Shown piece by piece: positions 6,972-14,758 of a stretch of DNA of 27,231 bases. The notes beneath the pieces were generated by a model. That model saw only the letters and a program-made list of their open reading frames with translations. It was not told where the DNA came from and did not search any database. The stretch covers positions 1 to 27,231 of the forward strand of contig CAYOEZ010000036.1 in assembly GCA_964402955.1 (NCBI GenBank), given 5' to 3'. Every line of letters begins with the position of its first letter. The first letter of the stretch is position 1. Source of the stretch: CAYOEZ01 sp964402955. Lineage in GTDB: Bacteria > Chloroflexota > DTOL01 > DAOUCN01. A program made the position numbers and the translations under genes.

Positions 6972-9056
6972 CTACGATGTGAAGAACCACTGCTCAGGAG
7001 CGTGGGGCAGCCAGAACCAGTTGGCAGCGCCAGCCCAGATCTTTCGAGTTACGTTGGTCGGGAGAACATTCTCCAGGTTGTTCTTGATGACCGCGGGCAG
7101 CGGGCCCTGGCCGACGATGCCGATCACCCACAGGTTCTTGGCAATCAGATCATAGGTCTTCTGTGCAGCCGCGGTGTATTCCGGCGTTCCCATGACCGTC
7201 TGCTGCCATGCAGCATACGCGTTGAACAGGTCTTTGGCCTCTTGCGGTGGCTCCTGTCCCGCTTTGCCGCCGGTGATTAGCCAGTCGCGCCAGGGCTTGG
7301 CCCAGGTGATGGCGGAGTCGCCGCCGGGGCCGAGCTTCTGGGTGGAGCCGTACGTGTACGCCGCCCGCTCCAACTGGCGGTCAACATGCCAGCCGCTCGC
7401 ATCGTGCTCGCTGGCATTGAGGCGCGTGCTGAGGAAGGCGCGCTCGCGTAATGTTGCCTCGACCTTCAACCCCACCTTGGCCAGGTGCTTGACCACGAGC
7501 TCGAAGCTCTGCTGCTTGGGGCCTTCGTGCGGCAGATACTCAAGCAGGATGGCCATCGGCTTGCCGTCGGGGCGCAGGCGCACGCCATCAGCGCCTTTCT
7601 TGTCCAGGCCAACCTGATCCAGCAGCTTGTTAGCAAGGACCGGGTCATACTGGGCGAAGTTGTCAGCCCATTCCTTCTTGAAGAAGGAAGCTGCCTCATT
7701 GATCGTAGCCTGGCGCACGGTGGCCTGGCCGAGGAAAACGAGCTCATTGATTTCGTTGCGATTGATGGCGACCGAGACAGCCTGGCGGAATCGCACGTCG
7801 CCGAAGATCTGCTTGAGCACCGGGTCCTTGTGGGCCTGATTGAACGCGATAGCTACATCAGCGCCGCGCTCTGAGTAGAGCAGCTTGACCGTGTAGTTGC
7901 CGGCTTTCTCACCCTGCTTCAGCACGGGCATATTCACTAGCAGCAGGTCAAGGGTGGAGATGCTGATGTCACCTGAGATCGCTCTAAGGTTTGTAACATC
8001 CAGGTTGGATGTATACTCGACCACCTGCTTATCGATGTACGGCAACTGGTTGCCGTCGCTGTCGACGTGGTGGTAGTAGGGATTGCGGTCGTAGTACTGG
8101 CGCTGCGTGTCAACTTTCACCGGCATCCAGGGGCCGAGCACCGGGATGTTTGGCTCCATGGCGCCATAGTTCCAGCTGGCCAGCTTGAGGAAGCGGGCCT
8201 TCCAGTCGTCAAAGCCCTTGGCCTTCGCCTCCGTATTGGCGTTGGGGTTGTATTTGAGATGGTACGGCGAGAACCATTTCTTGTTGCGCCATGCCTCGAC
8301 GGGCGAGCCGGAATAGTGGACCAGGGCGAAGGCCGGGTTGGGCACCGCAAAGTCGAACTGGACCGTGTAATCATCGACCTTGGTCACCTTCATCGGCGTG
8401 CCGCCGGGCTGCCACTGCGTGGGGAGTGTTGGTGCGAGATCCTTGTTGAACTGCCAGTCCTCGTAATAGAACATCATGTCGTCGGCGCTAAATGGTGTAC
8501 CGTCCGACCACTTCATCCCTTTGCGCAGGGTGATGGTGCAGGTCTTGTTGTCGGGGCTGAACTTGTAGCCCTCACTCGCCTCCATGGTCGCTGTCTTGAG
8601 ATCGTCCGAGAATCGCCACAGGCCAACGACATGGCCTATCTGCAGGTCGCTGGTCGTTTCAGGGGCCATGCAGGTACCGTTCAGTGTGCCGCCGTACTTG
8701 CCGATCTTGTTAGTGGGCTTGATCACAACGGGGTTCTGAGGCAAGCGCTGGTCCACTGGCGGCAACTTGCCGGCCTTGACCAGGTCCGCCAACGCCGGGG
8801 CTTCCTTGTACTTGCTGACAGCGGGAGCTGCCGGGGCAGTTGTTGCTGCCGCCGCCGCGGCGGGGGGCTTGGTGGCGGTTGGCGCTGCCGCGGCGGGTGC
8901 CGTCGTCGCGGTCGGCGCGGCGGGAGGCTTGGTGGCTGTTGGAGGCACTGGGGTCGCTGTTGGTGTAGCGCCGCAGGCCGCTAGCAGGGCGCTCGCCATG
9001 GTCCCTGCCGAGAGCACCAAAAACTGACGACGAGCCAGGGTCCTCTTTGTCGACAT
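6972..9056 (-). CDS. Extracellular solute-binding lipoprotein, family 5 (peptide/oligosaccharide type)
   Basis: This is the surface receptor of the importer, 694 residues from the ATG at 9056, which has AAGGAG eight bases upstream. The N-terminus has a twin-arginine-like ARRQFLVLSAG segment, then lipobox LAAC with C28 as the lipidated residue. Residues about 30-78 form a linker of repeated PTATKPPAA/TTAPAAA units, typical of Chloroflexota binding proteins. The SBP_bac_5 domain follows, with the characteristic MKWSDGTPFSADDMMFYYED segment and YDRNPYY. The length is at the upper end for the family. It is the first structural gene after lacI, and the stem-loop at 6904-6943 separates it from the enzymes. 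The ligand is unknown; LacI control and the glycohydrolase neighbours argue for a glycoside rather than a plain peptide. Confidence 0.93.
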   Translation of the reverse strand: MSTKRTLARRQFLVLSAGTMASALLAACGATPTATPVPPTATKPPAAPTATTAPAAAAPTATKPPAAAAAATTAPAAPAVSKYKEAPALADLVKAGKLPPVDQRLPQNPVVIKPTNKIGKYGGTLNGTCMAPETTSDLQIGHVVGLWRFSDDLKTATMEASEGYKFSPDNKTCTITLRKGMKWSDGTPFSADDMMFYYEDWQFNKDLAPTLPTQWQPGGTPMKVTKVDDYTVQFDFAVPNPAFALVHYSGSPVEAWRNKKWFSPYHLKYNPNANTEAKAKGFDDWKARFLKLASWNYGAMEPNIPVLGPWMPVKVDTQRQYYDRNPYYHHVDSDGNQLPYIDKQVVEYTSNLDVTNLRAISGDISISTLDLLLVNMPVLKQGEKAGNYTVKLLYSERGADVAIAFNQAHKDPVLKQIFGDVRFRQAVSVAINRNEINELVFLGQATVRQATINEAASFFKKEWADNFAQYDPVLANKLLDQVGLDKKGADGVRLRPDGKPMAILLEYLPHEGPKQQSFELVVKHLAKVGLKVEATLRERAFLSTRLNASEHDASGWHVDRQLERAAYTYGSTQKLGPGGDSAITWAKPWRDWLITGGKAGQEPPQEAKDLFNAYAAWQQTVMGTPEYTAAAQKTYDLIAKNLWVIGIVGQGPLPAVIKNNLENVLPTNVTRKIWAGAANWFWLPHAPEQWFFTS

Positions 9057-9229
9057 TTCTCTTTCTCCTTCTCCCTTGTGTGAGATAACTGGGGTGCGAC
9101 CGGCGCACCACATCGGATAACCTTACTCACTGCGATAGGAATCGATAGACCACGCCGACGTCACATCGACAGAATGACACTGCTTTGTCCAAGAACACCT
9201 GTGAGGAGGCCCACATAAAGGCAGATTCG
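9057..9229 (-). promoter_or_regulatory. lacI-SBP intergenic leader with small hairpin and one weak operator-like site
   Basis: The 173-base gap contains no convincing -35/-10 pair that I could find. It holds a perfect six-pair hairpin (GGTGCG/CGCACC, 9093-9109) just upstream of the binding-protein ribosome site, and an AATCGATA at 9140-9147 that matches seven of eight bases of the core found three times in front of lacI. It may be a second, weak regulator site, but one core alone is thin evidence. Confidence 0.3.
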
Positions 9230-10312
9230 TCAAGCCGAGTTTGTGATCCCTGACGACCGGCGCTGCTCTTCTATAGCCGGGGAGACCTTGCGAAAGGTAG
9301 CCCAATCTGGGCCAATCCCGGCCATGGGTTCGAACTCCGTCACATACTTCTTCAGGATAGTGTGCTCCGCCTTCAAGGGAGTCACGCCTGTCAGGGCATC
9401 AAGGAGCATGGTTGCTGCCACACGCCCGAGCTCGTAAGCAGGTTCCGCGACGTAGTACGTGCACGACTGGCAAGCGCGGGCGACAGGCGAGTAGCCAAAC
9501 CCTGTGACCTCGATCTGCTGAATGAGGTGTGGCGCCAGGTCCAGGAGACCGAGGAGGACGCCCTCGAGAATGGAGGCGTTGAAGGCGATGACGGCAGTGG
9601 GCCGCTGGGCAAGTTCGATAAGGGCGCGGGCAGCCTTGTAGCCACCTTCGCGGCGCGCCTCACCTGGGAAGAACCACACGTTGTCGAAGCTCAGCCCGTG
9701 CTCCTCCAGAGCGCCACGCAGACCAGCGAGGCGACTCTCAGTCGTCGTGATTCCCGTGAGGCCCAGAATGGCAGCCAGACGGCGGTGGCCGCTCCTCAGC
9801 AACCGGCTAGCCAGCGCATGCATGGCGTCACCCTCGTTACAGATGACCGCTGCGGTGGACAGACCGGGAAGGTAGCGGTTGACTAACACGACTTGCGCAC
9901 TGCCGTCAAGATAGGCCTTGAGAAAGGCGTGATCGCCGGGGGTAGGCGCCAGGATTAGACCGTCGACCTGCTTGGCAAAGAGGACGTCCACATACATGAT
10001 CTCTTTGGCCAGATTCTCGTCAGTGTTGCAGAGGACAACGTTGTAGCCCCGCTGGTACGCCGTGGTTTCGACCATGCGGGCCATATTGGTGAAGAAGGGC
10101 ATCTCGATATCGGAGACGAGCAGCCCGATGGTACCAGTCTGGCGGCGGCGGAGGCTGCGCGCCAACATGTTGGGCTTGTAATTGAGATCCTGGACTGCCT
10201 TGAGGACCGACTCAACGGTGGTGGGATGTACATGGCGGCTGCCGTTAAGCACATGTGAGACTGTTGCGGTAGATACTCCTGCCCGCTGGGCAATGTCCTT
10301 TAGGTTGGCCAA
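9230..10312 (-). CDS. LacI-family transcriptional regulator
   Basis: This 360-residue DNA-binding repressor has an N-terminal helix-turn-helix (LKDIAQRAGVSTATVSHVLN, residues 4-23) and the hinge helix NMLARSLRRR, followed by a periplasmic-binding-protein-like effector domain (IGLLVSDIEMPFF onward). The effector is probably a sugar or nucleoside, as for most of the family. The start is a TTG at 10312: it gives the standard MANLKDIA N-terminus and has a perfect GGAGG six bases upstream. Three operator-like palindromes lie between its promoter and this start, implying autorepression. It reads into the binding-protein gene 173 bases downstream, so it probably controls the whole importer/glycohydrolase operon. 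Confidence 0.93.
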   Translation of the reverse strand: MANLKDIAQRAGVSTATVSHVLNGSRHVHPTTVESVLKAVQDLNYKPNMLARSLRRRQTGTIGLLVSDIEMPFFTNMARMVETTAYQRGYNVVLCNTDENLAKEIMYVDVLFAKQVDGLILAPTPGDHAFLKAYLDGSAQVVLVNRYLPGLSTAAVICNEGDAMHALASRLLRSGHRRLAAILGLTGITTTESRLAGLRGALEEHGLSFDNVWFFPGEARREGGYKAARALIELAQRPTAVIAFNASILEGVLLGLLDLAPHLIQQIEVTGFGYSPVARACQSCTYYVAEPAYELGRVAATMLLDALTGVTPLKAEHTILKKYVTEFEPMAGIGPDWATFRKVSPAIEEQRRSSGITNSA

Positions 10313-10351
10313 GGCTTGCCTCCGTGCTCATCGGTCACCATCGTCAGTTTC

Positions 10352-10390
10352 GGCAATCGATTACGGTAACCGATTACCGCAATCGATTAA
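10352..10390. promoter_or_regulatory. Three LacI-type operator cores in 13-bp tandem
   Basis: Three 13-base units, GGCAATCGATTAC, GGTAACCGATTAC and CGCAATCGATTAA, follow each other without a gap. Each has a palindromic core centred on CG (AATCGATT, AACCGATT, AATCGATT; centres 10358/9, 10371/2, 10384/5), the hallmark of LacI-family sites. The best extended palindrome is GGTAACCGATTACC (10365-10378) with one mismatched pair. They begin right at the predicted lacI transcription start (about 10392), so bound repressor would block its own promoter. Confidence 0.75.
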
Positions 10391-10398
10391 CAGGTTGG

Positions 10399-10427
10399 AT
10401 TGTAGCACATGCTTCACGCCTTGTCAA
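10399..10427 (-). promoter_or_regulatory. Sigma-70 promoter of lacI and the transport operon
   Basis: On the minus strand a perfect -35 TTGACA (10427-10422) is separated by 17 bases from -10 TACAAT (10404-10399), which also has an extended TG-C in front. Transcription should start near 10392, leaving an 80-base leader to the TTG start of lacI. Confidence 0.8.
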
Positions 10428-10454
10428 TAGGTTCTACGGCCTGCCGACTGCACT

Positions 10455-10502
10455 CTGGTCAGAGATTCGTGGTGCTTCCACGTATTCTGAGACTTAGACC
10501 AG
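10455..10502. other. Imperfect stem-loop upstream of the lacI promoter
   Basis: Three nested arms pair in order: CTGGTC/GACCAG (10455-10460, 10497-10502), TCAGA/TCTGA (10459-10463, 10486-10490) and CGTGG/CCACG (10468-10472, 10478-10482). The first two left arms share the two bases 10459-10460, so not all pairs can form at once. It lies 28 bases upstream of the -35 box. The rest of the 315-base gap between lacI and the PfkB gene holds only the promoter, the operators and the terminator. Confidence 0.35.
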
Positions 10503-10560
10503 GCCAAAGGGTCACAGCGTCTTCATGACATTTGTCCGCAACACAATGTGCATCCAAGAC

Positions 10561-10598
10561 GCAAAAAGCAGGCAGCGCCACTGCGTGCGCTGCCTGCC
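10561..10598 (-). terminator. Intrinsic terminator of the rpmH-jag-pfkB operon
   Basis: In the minus-strand RNA an 11-pair stem GCAGGCAGCGC/GCGCTGCCTGC (10597-10587 with 10578-10568) with an eight-base loop is followed directly by TTTTT (10567-10563). It is placed 30 bases after the stop of the PfkB-family gene, so transcription from the rpmH promoter should end here. Confidence 0.88.
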
Positions 10599-10627
10599 TG
10601 CTCTCTCCCTGAACGGATCAAGCTTCC

Positions 10628-11479
10628 TCAGATATAAACATGCTGCTTGAGACGCTCATCCACCTCATCGCGCGTCGGAATGCGCGAAATCCCCACGCCC
10701 TCCACGCTGAACGAAGCCACGCAATTGGCGAAACGGGCCGACGCATACGGATCGCCCGTCTCGCGCAGACGGATGAGATAGGCAGCGCAAAAGACATCGC
10801 CTGCGCCCGTCTGATCCACTTCGTGCGCAGCAAAGGCGGGAAAGTGGTGCGCATGGTGGCCTTGCTGATAGACAGTGCAGCCGCGCGTGCCCTGGGTCAC
10901 AACCATCGTCTTGACCAGGCTGCCGTAGTAGTGTATGAGATGTTCGTCGCCGGCTACGTCGTCGATGCTGTAGACGAGCACATCAGCGCATGCCAGGACG
11001 TGCTCTGGATTCGCCCAGGGCACGGCATGAATCAAGCCATCCGCGCCCCACTGCCGCATCCAGCCCTGGGGTGTGACGCCCAACAGCGCGCCGCCAAAAG
11101 CACAGGCGACGCCAGCCGGCAGATCCTGGGCCAGTGGGCCCAAGTGCACGATGCGTGCGCTGCGCCAGTTGGCTGGAATATCGTCGGCCGCGATCGGCCC
11201 TGCCCTCGCACTGATATACTGCAGACGATGCCCATCGCGGTAGACATTTGTGAAGGTCGTCGTTTCAGCAGCAGGCAAGCGCAAGATGCTGATGCCGCGG
11301 CTCTCAAGCGGAGACAGGTCGAACCCGACATCAGCGCGCGCGACGATACCCGTCTGTTGACCCAGAGCGCACGCTGTTGCGGCTGCATAGGTCACCGTGC
11401 CGCCGATTGTCGTCTTGCCGTTACCAAGCAGGTCCTTGGTTATCGTACCCACAGCCAAGAAATCAAGCACTCTTGGCAC
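10628..11479 (-). CDS. PfkB-family carbohydrate/nucleoside kinase
   Basis: This is a ribokinase-fold kinase that phosphorylates a sugar or nucleoside with ATP. It shows the N-terminal GG pair (IGGTVTYAA, about residues 25-33) and the C-terminal signature DQTGAGDVFCAAYL with catalytic D228. At 283 residues it is slightly short of the usual 300. The GTG at 11479 was chosen: it lies one base after the jag stop and has AGGA six bases upstream. A TTG at 11503 would add eight residues and overlap jag. The tight junction ties its expression to the rpmH cluster, not to the LacI operon next door. The substrate is unknown; a role downstream of the glycohydrolases is possible only as a guess. Confidence 0.85.
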   Translation of the reverse strand: MPRVLDFLAVGTITKDLLGNGKTTIGGTVTYAAATACALGQQTGIVARADVGFDLSPLESRGISILRLPAAETTTFTNVYRDGHRLQYISARAGPIAADDIPANWRSARIVHLGPLAQDLPAGVACAFGGALLGVTPQGWMRQWGADGLIHAVPWANPEHVLACADVLVYSIDDVAGDEHLIHYYGSLVKTMVVTQGTRGCTVYQQGHHAHHFPAFAAHEVDQTGAGDVFCAAYLIRLRETGDPYASARFANCVASFSVEGVGISRIPTRDEVDERLKQHVYI

Positions 11480-11480
11480 C

Positions 11481-12323
11481 TTATTTCCTGGGTGAGATAA
11501 CAACGCGCCGTTCTTCGCCCTCGCCGATGCTGGCAGTGCTCACGAACGGACTGTCGGCCAGGGTGAGATGAATGATGCGTCTCTCGTGCGGCGGCATTGG
11601 CTCGAGCGTGATCGGCGAATGGTTCTGCTTCACGCGCTCAGACATGCGCAAGGCCAGACCACGCAGCGATTCGTAGCGCCGCACCAGGTAGTGTTCGACA
11701 TCGACAACGATACGCACATTAGATCCCGTGCGCTTGGCCACAATCTGATTAGTTATGTACTGCAGGGCAGTCAGGTTCTCGCCACGTCGTCCAATCAGGA
11801 TACCAAGATCATCCCCTGTCACGTCGGCGGTGCAGGTAGCGGCGCCGTCATCGGGCGTGCGTGACCCACGCGGCTCAGCGCCACGCATCAGCACCTGGCC
11901 CTTGAGCCCCATCTGGCGCAGAAGCTCTTCAACGACTTCCTTCGTGACCGCGACAACGTCTGCCGGCACATCGGCAACATCCGATAGCGCCGCCATCGGG
12001 GCGCCCACCAGCCTGGCCGGCGCTGAAGCAGGAGGGGTGGGCGGTTCCGTCACAGACGGTCGCTCGACGGGAGCAGGCCGCGCCACAGGAGCCGATCGCT
12101 CGACTGGTTCGGGCCGGACAACAGGCGCCGGTCGCTCAACCGGCGCTGGACGGCGCACAGTCACCCGCACACGGGCATCCTCGGCGCCAATGCCCAGAAT
12201 ACCACGGCTGCCTTGCGACAGGATTTCAACATCCACTTCATCCTGCTTCTTGCCCAGGCGCTGCAAGGCCAGGGCCACAGCGTCATTCACGGTCTTTGCG
12301 TTACTGTCAATGCTATCTGCCAC
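11481..12323 (-). CDS. jag: Jag/KhpB (SpoIIIJ-associated) RNA-binding protein
   Basis: This cytoplasmic RNA-binding protein is usually encoded next to yidC and linked to cell elongation and membrane insertion. Domain order is clear: Jag_N (SIDSNAKTVNDAVALALQRL and ILGIGAEDARVRV), a Pro-rich linker of repeated RPAPVE-like hexamers, a KH domain with the loop LIGRRGENLTALQYI, and a C-terminal R3H domain with MPPHERRIIH. The GTG at 12323 was chosen because it gives the standard start just before S-I-x-x-x-A-K-T-V; an upstream TTG at 12368 would add 15 residues. The resulting 280 residues exceed short Firmicute forms mainly because of the linker. Confidence 0.92.
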   Translation of the reverse strand: MADSIDSNAKTVNDAVALALQRLGKKQDEVDVEILSQGSRGILGIGAEDARVRVTVRRPAPVERPAPVVRPEPVERSAPVARPAPVERPSVTEPPTPPASAPARLVGAPMAALSDVADVPADVVAVTKEVVEELLRQMGLKGQVLMRGAEPRGSRTPDDGAATCTADVTGDDLGILIGRRGENLTALQYITNQIVAKRTGSNVRIVVDVEHYLVRRYESLRGLALRMSERVKQNHSPITLEPMPPHERRIIHLTLADSPFVSTASIGEGEERRVVISPRK

Positions 12324-12407
12324 AGTATTCCCATCTCCAACAAGTGTCACCTTGGGCAGGCGGCGCAACGCCGCCGCACCAGAGTGGCAGTAGTTTGCTA
12401 GCCCAGA

Positions 12408-13436
12408 CTATTTCTGCTGCGGTAGAGCTTTGCGGCGCGCCTTGATCGGCGGCAACGCTGCTGCTAACGGCGTCGGCTCGTCGCCGACATCGCTACCTGT
12501 ATCGTCAGCGGCTGCAGTCTTGGCGGCCTTGCGACGCGACGTTCTCGTCTCAGTCACAGTGCTGTCGGCTGCACGCGGGCGTCTCGCCTTGGGCTGATCT
12601 GCTCGTTCCAGCGCTTCACGGCTGAGACGCTTGGTCACTTTCGGTTCAGGTTCAACAACCGCAGCGGCGACCGCAACCTGCATGGACTTGGGCCCCGGCA
12701 ACGCCTTCAGAATGGCAGCGGGCATTTTCTTACCCAATTCGCCCCAGCCCGTGATATAGTACTGCTGGATAATGCCGATGATATTGAACGCCACCCAGTA
12801 GACGGCCAGGCCAGAGGCAAAAGAGTAGGTGATGTAAGCCATGAAGAGCGGCATGAAGATGCCCATCGTCTGGTTCATCGATTTCGACTGAGGATCGTTC
12901 GACGGCATTTGCATCATCTTCTGCTGAACCCAGGTGGTGACGCCAGCCAGAACGGGCAGGATAAACAGGGGATCAGGCCGGGAAAGGTTCAACCACAGGA
13001 ACATTTCATTGACCGGCACCCGGTTGGCCAGAGCAGGCAGGATATGCTGCGAGAGCTGCATGAACTGCTCGGGCTGCGTGGTCATCACCGATTGCACGGA
13101 CTGGTAAAAGGCGACGAAAATCGGCCAGGGAATGAGCATAGGCAAACAACCGGAGAGCGGATTGATGCCTTCTGTCTTGTAGAGCTCCAACTGCGCTTGC
13201 TGCAGCTTCTTCGGATCCTTGGCGTATTTCTTCTTTATCGCTTCCATTTTCGGAGCAACGCCAGCCTGAGCCTTGAACGCCTTCTGCTGCTGCATGGTGA
13301 AGGGCAATGTAGCGAGCTTGATGAGCACCGTGAAGATCAGGATAGCCACACCGTAGTTGCCCACCATACCATAGATAAATACAAGGATGTTCATCATCGG
13401 GTTGACGATTAGCATGTTCCAGACGTCAGTCAGCAC
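12408..13436 (-). CDS. yidC: Membrane protein insertase YidC/Oxa1/Alb3
   Basis: This insertase helps proteins enter the cytoplasmic membrane with or without SecYEG. It is the short form lacking the large periplasmic domain of Proteobacteria. The first core helix (about 27-46) carries Lys40 at the position of the usual groove Arg (VLIKLATLPF), as in Alb3-like proteins, and is followed by the coiled cytoplasmic hairpin ending KKKYAKDPKKLQQAQLELYK. The GCLPMLIPWPIFVAFYQ helix and the C-terminal helix pair are present. A basic tail of about 90 residues could contact the ribosome as in Oxa1. The GTG start directly follows the stop of the propeller gene, with GGAGG ten bases upstream. Confidence 0.95.
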   Translation of the reverse strand: MLTDVWNMLIVNPMMNILVFIYGMVGNYGVAILIFTVLIKLATLPFTMQQQKAFKAQAGVAPKMEAIKKKYAKDPKKLQQAQLELYKTEGINPLSGCLPMLIPWPIFVAFYQSVQSVMTTQPEQFMQLSQHILPALANRVPVNEMFLWLNLSRPDPLFILPVLAGVTTWVQQKMMQMPSNDPQSKSMNQTMGIFMPLFMAYITYSFASGLAVYWVAFNIIGIIQQYYITGWGELGKKMPAAILKALPGPKSMQVAVAAAVVEPEPKVTKRLSREALERADQPKARRPRAADSTVTETRTSRRKAAKTAAADDTGSDVGDEPTPLAAALPPIKARRKALPQQK

Positions 13437-14519
13437 CTATTTCTGCCCTCCCTCTTGTGCAGGGTATCGCCACAGTTCTTTGCCCGTCGTCGCATCAACC
13501 GCATAGAGATGAGCATCCGTCGAGTTGACATAGATCACATTGCCAGACACAGCCGGTGTGGCGTTGAGACGCGCCTTGGTGACAAATTCCCATTTCGGCG
13601 CCCCGTTGGCTGCATCGAAGGCATGTAGCTTGAAATCTGCTGACGCCACGTACAGAATGCCGTTGGCAACCACCGGTGCAGCACGAACCTCCCCGCCTGC
13701 CGCAACGTCCCACTGCTTGCTGCCTGTCCTGGCGTCCAACGCATAAACCTTGCCATCGAGAGAGCCGACATAGACCAGACTGCCGAAAGCTTCAGCTCGC
13801 GACCACACCCAGTTGCCCGCGCTGAACTCCCACTTCAACTCGCCCGTCCTGGCGTCAAGAGCGTTCACCTTACTGAGAGCAGAGACGTACAGCGTACCAT
13901 CGGCCAGCGCCAGGGGTGCGCCGATCGCTCCCTCCACCTTGCGCTGCCACAGCCTGTCACCACTAGTTGCATCCAGAGCATAGACGACATGACTGAGCGA
14001 GCCAACGTAGACAACCCCTTTGTCCACAACGGGATCAGCCCACACTTTCTGCCCGGCCGCAAATTCCCATTTCGGCTTTCCTGACTCCATGTCAAGTGCA
14101 TGGAACTTGCCGTCGCCCGAGCCGATGTAGACCGTGCCGGCAACGACAACCGGGCTCGACACGACCTCAGCGCCGGTGAGAAACTCCCACTTCAGCGTTC
14201 CGCTGCTCACATTGACGGCGTAAACCTTGCGATCGTAGGCGCCAACATACAAAGAGCCTCCGCTCACAGCCGGCGTGCCATAGATGAAACCTATCGTCTT
14301 GCCGTTGGCCGGGTACTGCCATACCAGTGTGCCATCGGCTGCCTTGAGCGCCATGATCCGGCCATCAGAGCTGCCATAGTAGACTGTATCCCGCACAATC
14401 GTGGGGCTAGACCATCCGCCGCTGGGCAGTTCGCCGCAAGCGGCAAGTAGGGGAATGGCGAGCGTCAGGAGCAGCAAGATGCTCGTGCGTCGCCTCCAAA
14501 CGTGTGAACGGAACGACAA
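13437..14519 (-). CDS. PQQ/BamB-like beta-propeller lipoprotein
   Basis: This is an exported eight-bladed propeller. A basic N-terminus (WRRRTS) precedes a hydrophobic stretch ending in lipobox LLAAC, so it should be a membrane-anchored lipoprotein. Eight repeats of the type D-x-K-V-Y-A-L-D-A-x-T-G-x-x-x-W follow, each ending in an aromatic-flanked strand such as LKWEF. No enzyme residues for PQQ binding are evident, so it is more likely a scaffold, as BamB is. The TTG at 14519 gives a normal signal peptide and has GGAGG 11 bases upstream; a GTG at 14549 overlapping the yidD stop as GTGA is the alternative. It sits between yidD and yidC, hinting at a role in membrane or surface protein assembly. 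Confidence 0.85.
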   Translation of the reverse strand: MSFRSHVWRRRTSILLLLTLAIPLLAACGELPSGGWSSPTIVRDTVYYGSSDGRIMALKAADGTLVWQYPANGKTIGFIYGTPAVSGGSLYVGAYDRKVYAVNVSSGTLKWEFLTGAEVVSSPVVVAGTVYIGSGDGKFHALDMESGKPKWEFAAGQKVWADPVVDKGVVYVGSLSHVVYALDATSGDRLWQRKVEGAIGAPLALADGTLYVSALSKVNALDARTGELKWEFSAGNWVWSRAEAFGSLVYVGSLDGKVYALDARTGSKQWDVAAGGEVRAAPVVANGILYVASADFKLHAFDAANGAPKWEFVTKARLNATPAVSGNVIYVNSTDAHLYAVDATTGKELWRYPAQEGGQK

Positions 14520-14545
14520 ATTCGTATGAGCCTCCACTCGTAGTG

Positions 14546-14758
14546 TCACGGAACCGGGTCGTAGCCACCGGGATTGAAGGGATGGCAACGCGCCACCCGC
14601 TTAACGGCCAGCCAGACGCCCTTGATCACGCCATACTTCTCGACAGACTCGTATCCATAGTGGGAGCAGGTTGGGTAGAATCGGCAGGAGTTGGGCGGAA
14701 GCGTGAGCGCCAGTGTCTTTTGATAAAAACGGATCGCCGCCAGAACCAGAGTCCTCAT
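14546..14758 (-). CDS. yidD: Membrane protein insertion efficiency factor YidD
   Basis: This small protein (70 residues) is associated with the inner face of the membrane and helps YidC-dependent insertion. The conserved core is complete: AAIRFYQKTLA, then FYPTCSHYGYESVEKYG with the paired cysteines region, and the C-terminal RCHPFNPGGYDPVP. The ATG overlaps the TGA of rnpA as ATGA, the usual coupled arrangement. Size and order rpmH-rnpA-yidD match the common bacterial cluster. Confidence 0.95.
   Translation of the reverse strand: MRTLVLAAIRFYQKTLALTLPPNSCRFYPTCSHYGYESVEKYGVIKGVWLAVKRVARCHPFNPGGYDPVP

Noticed and set aside
8067..8984. 305-codon open frame on the plus strand inside the solute-binding gene
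   Set aside because: It is antisense to a gene with clear family motifs; its Gly/Arg-rich end is just the complement of the Pro/Ala/Thr linker. High GC keeps several frames open here.
10352..10390. CRISPR-like or satellite array, because of three 13-base tandem units
   Set aside because: The units are too short and unspaced for CRISPR; CG-centred palindromes at a lacI promoter are better read as operators.
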